Source: Siderastrea radians (taxonomy: Eukaryota > Cnidaria > Anthozoa > Scleractinia > Rhizangiidae). From it: a stretch of DNA of 64,000 bases. Location: the NCBI GenBank assembly GCA_964017195.1, contig OZ024898.1:17888475-17952474 (forward strand), written 5' to 3'. Shown piece by piece: positions 59,255 through 64,000 of the stretch. The notes beneath the pieces were generated by a model. That model did no database searches and had not been told where the DNA came from. It saw only the letters and a program-made list of their open reading frames with translations. The first letter of the stretch is position 1. Each line of letters begins with the position of its first letter. A program made the translations under genes and the position numbers.

Positions 59255-59620
59255 AAAAAACCATGTCACAAACAAAAACAACCATAGTTGTGCGCTCCAA
59301 ACAACAACACTGTAAACACTGAATAACGATCATCAAACGGGGTCTTGCCAAAAGGATCATTTCACTAAGAGAACAAATATGATTCTACGCTCCAAACAAT
59401 AATTCCTGCAAACACTCATTAGTGATCATCCAACGGTCCCTTGCCGAAAGAATCATGTCACTGAGAGAACAATGATAATTCAGCGCTTCAAACAATAATC
59501 CCTGCAAACACTCATTAGTGATCATCAAACGGTCCCTTGCCGAAAGAATCATGTCATCAAGAGAATCCTAACACCGAGCTGCAAACAATAATTACCGTAT
59601 ACCCATTATCTTAATTTTAC
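59255..59620. repeat. ~95-bp tandem repeat, about 3.5 copies
   Basis: The marker TCCAAACAA(T/C) and its variants begin at 59296, 59391, 59487 and 59580, so the period is 93-96 bp. Units share GCAAACACTCATTAGTGATC and CGGTCCCTTGCCGAAAGAAT. A more diverged related unit is visible at about 58,775-58,870, on the other side of the MITE. Confidence 0.8.
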
Positions 59621-59782
59621 GCTAACTACATGTTATGTAACTCCGTCTTGAAGCAAACAGGCCAACCAACAAACCAGCACCAGACGCTCTTTAAAAACGA
59701 ACTCCTTCTGGGCGAAGGCGGCACTAATGCAAAAAACGAAACTCTAGCAGAATAAACTAGATTAAAACATAGGAGTAATTAC

Positions 59783-59956
59783 CTCAAGGTCTCTAGGTTC
59801 CGCTTGCGGTGGCGGAGCTGCTGGACCTGGCTGGGCCGGCTGCGCTGGTTGCACTCGATGGGCTGGTCGTGGCTGCTGCGCCGGTGGCGCTGGTCTCGCT
59901 GGATCCGCAATTTGTGCTGGATGCGCAGGCTGAACAGGCATCTGTGGATCTGCCAT
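59783..59956 (-). CDS. Pro/Ala-rich first exon spliced to the DIRS-like gag (candidate)
   Basis: ATG at 59956 opens 58 codons rich in Pro, Ala and Gln (MADPQMPVQPAHPAQ at the start, EPRDLE at the end), ending at a good donor (GAG|GTAATT). The phase is 0 and matches the gag exon acceptor at 58618. The intervening ~1.16 kb would be an intron and contains a MITE and a tandem array. The low-complexity composition means the reading is tentative, but the splice signals and phase agree. Confidence 0.5.
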
Positions 59957-60373
59957 TACAGTCTTTAAAGCTTCTCTCAAAACGACTCGCTTGAAATTCG
60001 TGGAGGTTAAGCCAGATTTGCCTCTTCTCTCGTGGGCGCTTGATCAAGTTTGAAGGGCAGAATGCAGTAAGAGTCATCTTTTAAACTTTATTCCACCTCC
60101 CTAGAGAACACCGATCTCATAGGAATGCGTTAAAACTAGATTGGGTGTGAATACCTCTATGATGTAATCTTCGCGCTTCATTTCGAGTGTTGAGAATAGG
60201 AGTACAATAAGGTACAGAGCGGGTACAGGGAGGTACAGGAAGGGTACAGGAGAAATAAATAAAATAACATATGAGGAGGAGGGAAATAAAATTGCGACTG
60301 TTGTGTGTTTGTGGTGGCAATGATAAAAACGTGTCAAAAAATGTATTTTTTTTTTGGATTATTTATTTATTTA

Positions 60374-60640
60374 TATATCTACCCGGATTTTTGAAAACGG
60401 TACCGCTCGGTCGAGGGGTCTGAGCCGGTGTGTGGCGAGCACTTCTTTGCCGTTCAGCCAATATAAAAATTGTGAGTGCCAGGAGTCCTTTTGTTCTTCT
60501 CCCCTCTCTCCCCTCCCTTCTCTTTTCTCTTCCGTGTGGTTTCGAGGCTGTTCGGAGTCATAAAACCTCGGTTTCGGCGTCGTTCGGGTAAAACGGCCAA
60601 ATCTTCAGGAGCCACCTTTTCAAAAATCCGGGTAGATACT
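60374..60640. mobile_element. Short TIR element flanked by TATT-rich runs
   Basis: ATCTACCCGGATTTTTGAAAA near 60,377 recurs inverted as TTTTCAAAAATCCGGGTAGA near 60,618. ATTT/TATT runs lie on both outer sides. The interior has no domain. Confidence 0.65.
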
Positions 60641-60807
60641 TATTTATTTATTTATTTCTATTTCCTGGATAACCGTGCCTCTGTCCATATCTCTTAAAAG
60701 AAGCGCAAAATCACCTGCAGTTTATCATGCAGTCTGTTTTTGGATCTTGTACCATACAGATCAACATGTGGTGTAACAACAAATTTATTCAGCATGGTTA
60801 CAGAAAA

Positions 60808-61143
60808 CTAAGGTAAATAACAGTAAACTGATCCTTACGGCGAGAAGAATGAGAAATTAAAATTGAGACAGAAATGAAATAAAATGATGTATTTGCCCGA
60901 TATTACCAATTAGTTACTTTCCAATTTTTCCTAGCCTATCTTTTTCTGTCATGCTGTATTTCAAACCCATATATGTAACGGTCATCTTGTAGTTGTATTC
61001 ACTTTTTTTTTTTTAGTCCCCGAAGAAGGTTTGTTTTGCAAACCGAAATATCGGGCAAATACATCATTTTATTTCATTTCTGTCTCAATCTTAATTTCTC
61101 ATTCTTCTCGCCGTAAGGATCAGTTTACTGTTATTTACCTTAG
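60808..61143. repeat. 97-bp inverted repeats around a 142-bp spacer
   Basis: 60808-60904 and 61047-61143 are almost exact inverted copies (GTAAATAACAGTAAACTGAT, GCGAGAAGAATGAGAAATTA, ATGTATTTGCCCGATATT). Next to the right arm is CCCCGAAGAAGGTTTG...CCGAAATATCGGGC, wording typical of some retroelement 3' tails. Confidence 0.8.
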
Positions 61144-62141
61144 TCTTCAAGAGTTTTACTGATCCAGGTCTACACAAGATCGGCACTCCTCACTGGTTTG
61201 TCGCTGTGGTTTTGCCTTTAGAGGTTCTGATTATGGAAATAGTCCATGGGCCAAGATGAATTTCGGTACCACCTGAGGTGGCAAAGGCTATTATATATCA
61301 AATTAAAGCTGATCACGAGTAGAGTAAAAATATATATGATAGCCACTCTGTAGTGGTAGCTTAAGGTTGTCACGTGACCTTGAATTGTGCAACAGCTACA
61401 CCCCCTGAAATAGCCTGGGGAAGCCACGAAAGTCCCATTGTAGAGCCAGGTATTCGAAAGAGGGGTGCTAAATAGAGATAAATGTTATACCATAACAAAG
61501 AATGATTGCAAAGAATTAAAAAAAAGAAAGAATAGGGATTTAAGATGTCACTTCCGGTGATTTATGAGAAATACTTGAACAAATTAGGTTTCCCCCACCA
61601 AAATTCATTGAGTGTCAATTTTTTCAATCATTTCAATGAGTTAATGTTTTAGGGAAAATGAAATATGAAAAAATTATTTGTAATTACTGGTCACAATAAA
61701 TTGAGCTGCCGCTTATGATTTATGGGGCTTAAGTACGCTGTAGTAATGAATCAGGGTGAGAACGTTGAAGACTATTTTGTCCAAACTCACCGTTGCTGTG
61801 ATGATACGACGGCAAACACAGGAAAAACAAGCAATTGTACAACTTTGGAAACAAAGTGGATATTAAAACTGGGACTGTTTCTCCTTTTGTACCAATGCCT
61901 CAGTTTTTTTTTTGTCATGCAAATAAAGGTTATTGTTGTCTTGTCTTGTAATTCTAGCTACATATAGACAAACACACGCGTACTCTAGATATAGGCACAG
62001 GCAAAAAAACAACGCTCTTGCTTATGGAATCAAGTTGGAACGCAACTGCAAAAAAGTTTGTTCTATGAGTGATGCTACTTTGGCTATGCATTCACAAGTA
62101 TCCCCGCGGCTTACCAGATCTTGTCAGTTGGACACGGTGCT
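61144..62141. other. Spacer, no supported gene
   Basis: AT-rich with short frames only (for example 61722-61967). No domain, RNA gene or repeat with clear ends was found. Confidence 0.5.
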
Positions 62142-63771
62142 CTAATCCAAATCAGGTAATAGGTCAATATCATCATCTTCCTGTGATGGGAAGGACTCCT
62201 CATCGGGCTGGTTTGAACAGTCTGCGAGACGACATAGATCACTACACTTCAATCCATTCAGGATGCACTCTTGCACGTGCACTCCAGGAGCTCGATCACG
62301 GGTTTAGGAGCAGGCATCCCACTCATCCATACTATATCCAGCCGCTGGCCGCTCTCGTCACTCTCTAGAACCCATCCCTTGCCAGCCGAACTTGGAACTT
62401 GGTTGTTGGCAAGTGTATTCTTCCATACTGCTGTCTGGTAACTGGCTCTCTTGCAGTGATGGTGCAGGCAGTCTCACCCTTCTTTGAGCAAAACACTGCA
62501 TACCGGCACTGATTGATATCCTGGTTGCCTTTCTTCACCCCATACATGGCACACACGAATGACTCCAGCTGGATGCACATTTCCTCTGTAACAGACCACT
62601 GTTCCCCGAGATCCTGAAACATGACTTGCAACTCTTTCTTGCAGCGGAGCAAATTAAGTGGCCTAACCTTTCCGATACCCGCGAAAGCGCTCACACTATC
62701 ACAACCCGTAAAGGCATGAAGTCCCAGAAGTGCCCTTGCAAACGTCCTCTCCGAGTGCACTAGCTATCTTGCTGATATCGATATACCTGGCATGGTGCTG
62801 CAAAACGCATTGCTGAAAAATGGGAACAGGGATTGCATGCGCAAACGAAATGCAAAGCATGCGCACGTCCCTATGCTCGGATGAAATGATAATTGCTTTC
62901 ATCACATGGGGTGTTGCAGCATGCTTCGCGTGCAGCAGGAGACGCGTATCAGCTTCCTCTTGCTCGGACGATAGCTCCACTACGTCCTGCACAGAATTAG
63001 CCGTTACTTTGTAGCATTTGGCGCCACATGTTATGTAGAGCTCCTTGTCTGAAAGCTCATGTCGACTTGAGGGCTTGCTCCAGTAGTCATTAAAAAACTT
63101 GATTAAACTGTTATTGTTCTGGCCATTTAGCAGAAAGTTATTGAACTGTTTTATTTTTTGCCCGGCCGTGAGATTCTTGTATGTCACCGATTCTCCTTCT
63201 CCTCTCTGTTCTCGCTCTGCAGACTTACAAGAAATCTCGTTGTACACATCAAAAACTACGTCTATGCATTTACTGTTTCTTCCCTCTTGTAAAACGCATG
63301 ACAGTGTAGCGTCTGCAATTTGTCCAAAAGTCATGTGGTCGCTAACCTTTAACTTCTGAAAGAGGGCCATGCCATCAGTCAGGTAAACAGAGGGGCATGT
63401 TATGTGTGTCGTTGGTTCTATCAGCTTCTCTAGCTCCCTGCCTAGCTGCACCTTGTTCGTTTTGCGTGGTAAGCCGTTGCTCGTCGCCAACGAAGATGGT
63501 AGCAGGCCACTAGAAGGCTGTAATACCTCTTGCATATGGAAGTGACGACTCTCAGCTGTTATAATCATCCTCGCAAATAGATTACGGTCTGCACGAAGGA
63601 CCGTTTCATCCATCTTGCTCTTTGTGGCTCTTTTTGCTTTCGTAATATTGGCGAAGGTGTTTAACTTCTGCTTCTTGAGGGTGTCGTGGAACTTTACCAA
63701 TGGCTTGTCAGGTTGAAGGCGATTATTCTGAGCCCCCAGACATACCTGACATTCCACCAAAGCCGTTTTAA
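62142..63771 (-). pseudogene. Frameshifted XPG/FEN1-reminiscent protein with Cys-rich tail
   Basis: A 353-codon frame runs from a possible acceptor (ACATTCAG at 63,772) and carries DVVFDVYNEISCKSAEREQR and EEADTRLLLHAKHA (about 268-281). A 1-nt shift near 62,730 moves the reading to ALLGLHAFTGCDSVSAFAG. Further shifts near 62,365 and about 62,270 lead to a tail, ELLECTCKS then CILNGLKCSDLCRLADCSNQ, ending TAG at 62144-62142. EADTR and the GCDxxSAF block resemble the XPG-I and helix-hairpin (GCDY) segments of FEN1-type nucleases. The family is common in cnidarian and fish genomes, often uncharacterised and possibly transposon-linked. The upstream part lies near the window edge. At least two frame breaks suggest a pseudogene unless assembly errors are responsible. 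Confidence 0.6.
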
Positions 63772-64000
63772 CTGAATGTAATAGAATCCACTTCTAATTG
63801 AGCTGTCAACACCGAAACAAGACGGCGGCTATACCTTAGTACCCAGTCTACTTTAGTACCCAGTCCTCTCGGGGATGCCACCACAACCATTAAAGACAAA
63901 CAAAAACTACACTATTAGCGTAAGAGGCATGTAAGAGGCATGTTTTGTGTTTCAACATTCTGTTAATCATACTATGTTACGAGGACGCCCTTTTTACCTT
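63772..64000. other. Window-edge sequence, possible intron of the minus-strand gene
   Basis: The frame of the XPG-like gene is closed by TAG just beyond its candidate acceptor, so earlier exons, if any, lie beyond this edge. No exon is recognised here. Confidence 0.35.

Larger units (their letters stand above)
55740..59956 (-). mobile_element. Decayed DIRS-like retroelement (gag, RT, RNase H)
   Basis: On the minus strand, in order: a Pro/Ala-rich exon, gag with a CCHC knuckle, RT, and RNase H with a downstream tail (NPADAPSRRLSFLDS, then RDGTPLPRFSPYPTPASCGV). The RT and RNase H wording fits DIRS-type elements rather than Ty3 or BEL. Several frameshifts and a stop inside gag show decay. No tyrosine recombinase was found, so the element is truncated or the assignment is incomplete. 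Confidence 0.65.

Noticed and set aside
59255..59620. CRISPR-like array
   Set aside because: The units are ~95 bp with no short-repeat/spacer structure, in a eukaryotic context. It is an ordinary tandem repeat.

Overview
This window looks like nuclear DNA of a cnidarian, most likely an anthozoan such as a stony coral. It is AT-rich. Its genes are split by GT-AG introns with consistent phases. It holds extracellular apple-like/EGF mosaics, death-fold STAND receptors and ZU5-UPA-death proteins, and a dense mix of BEL/Pao, DIRS-like, Ty3, Penelope-like and CR1/L2-like retroelements plus short palindromic DNA elements. The species cannot be named from the sequence alone. No bacterial operon, CRISPR array or complete RNA gene is visible.

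Layout. 1-4.1 kb: non-autonomous elements (a tRNA-T-arm hairpin, and piggyBac-, Tc1- and pogo-like MITEs), with two weak candidate exons on the minus strand. 5.5-13.0 kb (+): a secreted-type mosaic gene with an apple-like domain, four EGF modules and a C-terminal galactose-binding-like domain. Its first large intron is full of decayed Ty3, LINE and Penelope-like pieces. 16.3-18.0 kb (+): a decayed CR1/L2-like LINE ORF2. 18.8-35.6 kb (+): a five-exon gene for a UBA-domain peptidyl-tRNA hydrolase 2 (PTH2). Its last intron is about 12.5 kb long and holds a complete antisense BEL/Pao retrotransposon (24,011-30,370). That element has two 240-bp LTRs that read as identical, a 5-bp target duplication, a tRNA-Arg primer site and one uninterrupted 1877-aa polyprotein.

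39.1-43.5 kb (+): a two-exon gene whose spliced product (1012 aa) is DED-NB-ARC-TPR, an Apaf-1/NLR-like STAND receptor. 44.4-52.0 kb (+): directly downstream, a nine-exon gene (753 aa visible) encoding an acidic tract, two ZU5-like domains, a UPA-like region and a C-terminal death domain, similar in plan to PIDD1. These two head-to-tail death-fold genes are the best candidate for a functional module: a nucleotide-dependent sensor beside a ZU5/UPA/death-domain adaptor.

52-64 kb is mostly repeats. It holds one coiled-coil ORF with an apparent 1-nt frameshift, a decayed DIRS-like retroelement on the minus strand whose gag seems to have a spliced Pro/Ala-rich first exon, several long palindromes, a ~95-bp tandem array, and a frameshifted minus-strand copy of a cysteine-tailed, XPG/FEN1-reminiscent family that runs to the window edge.
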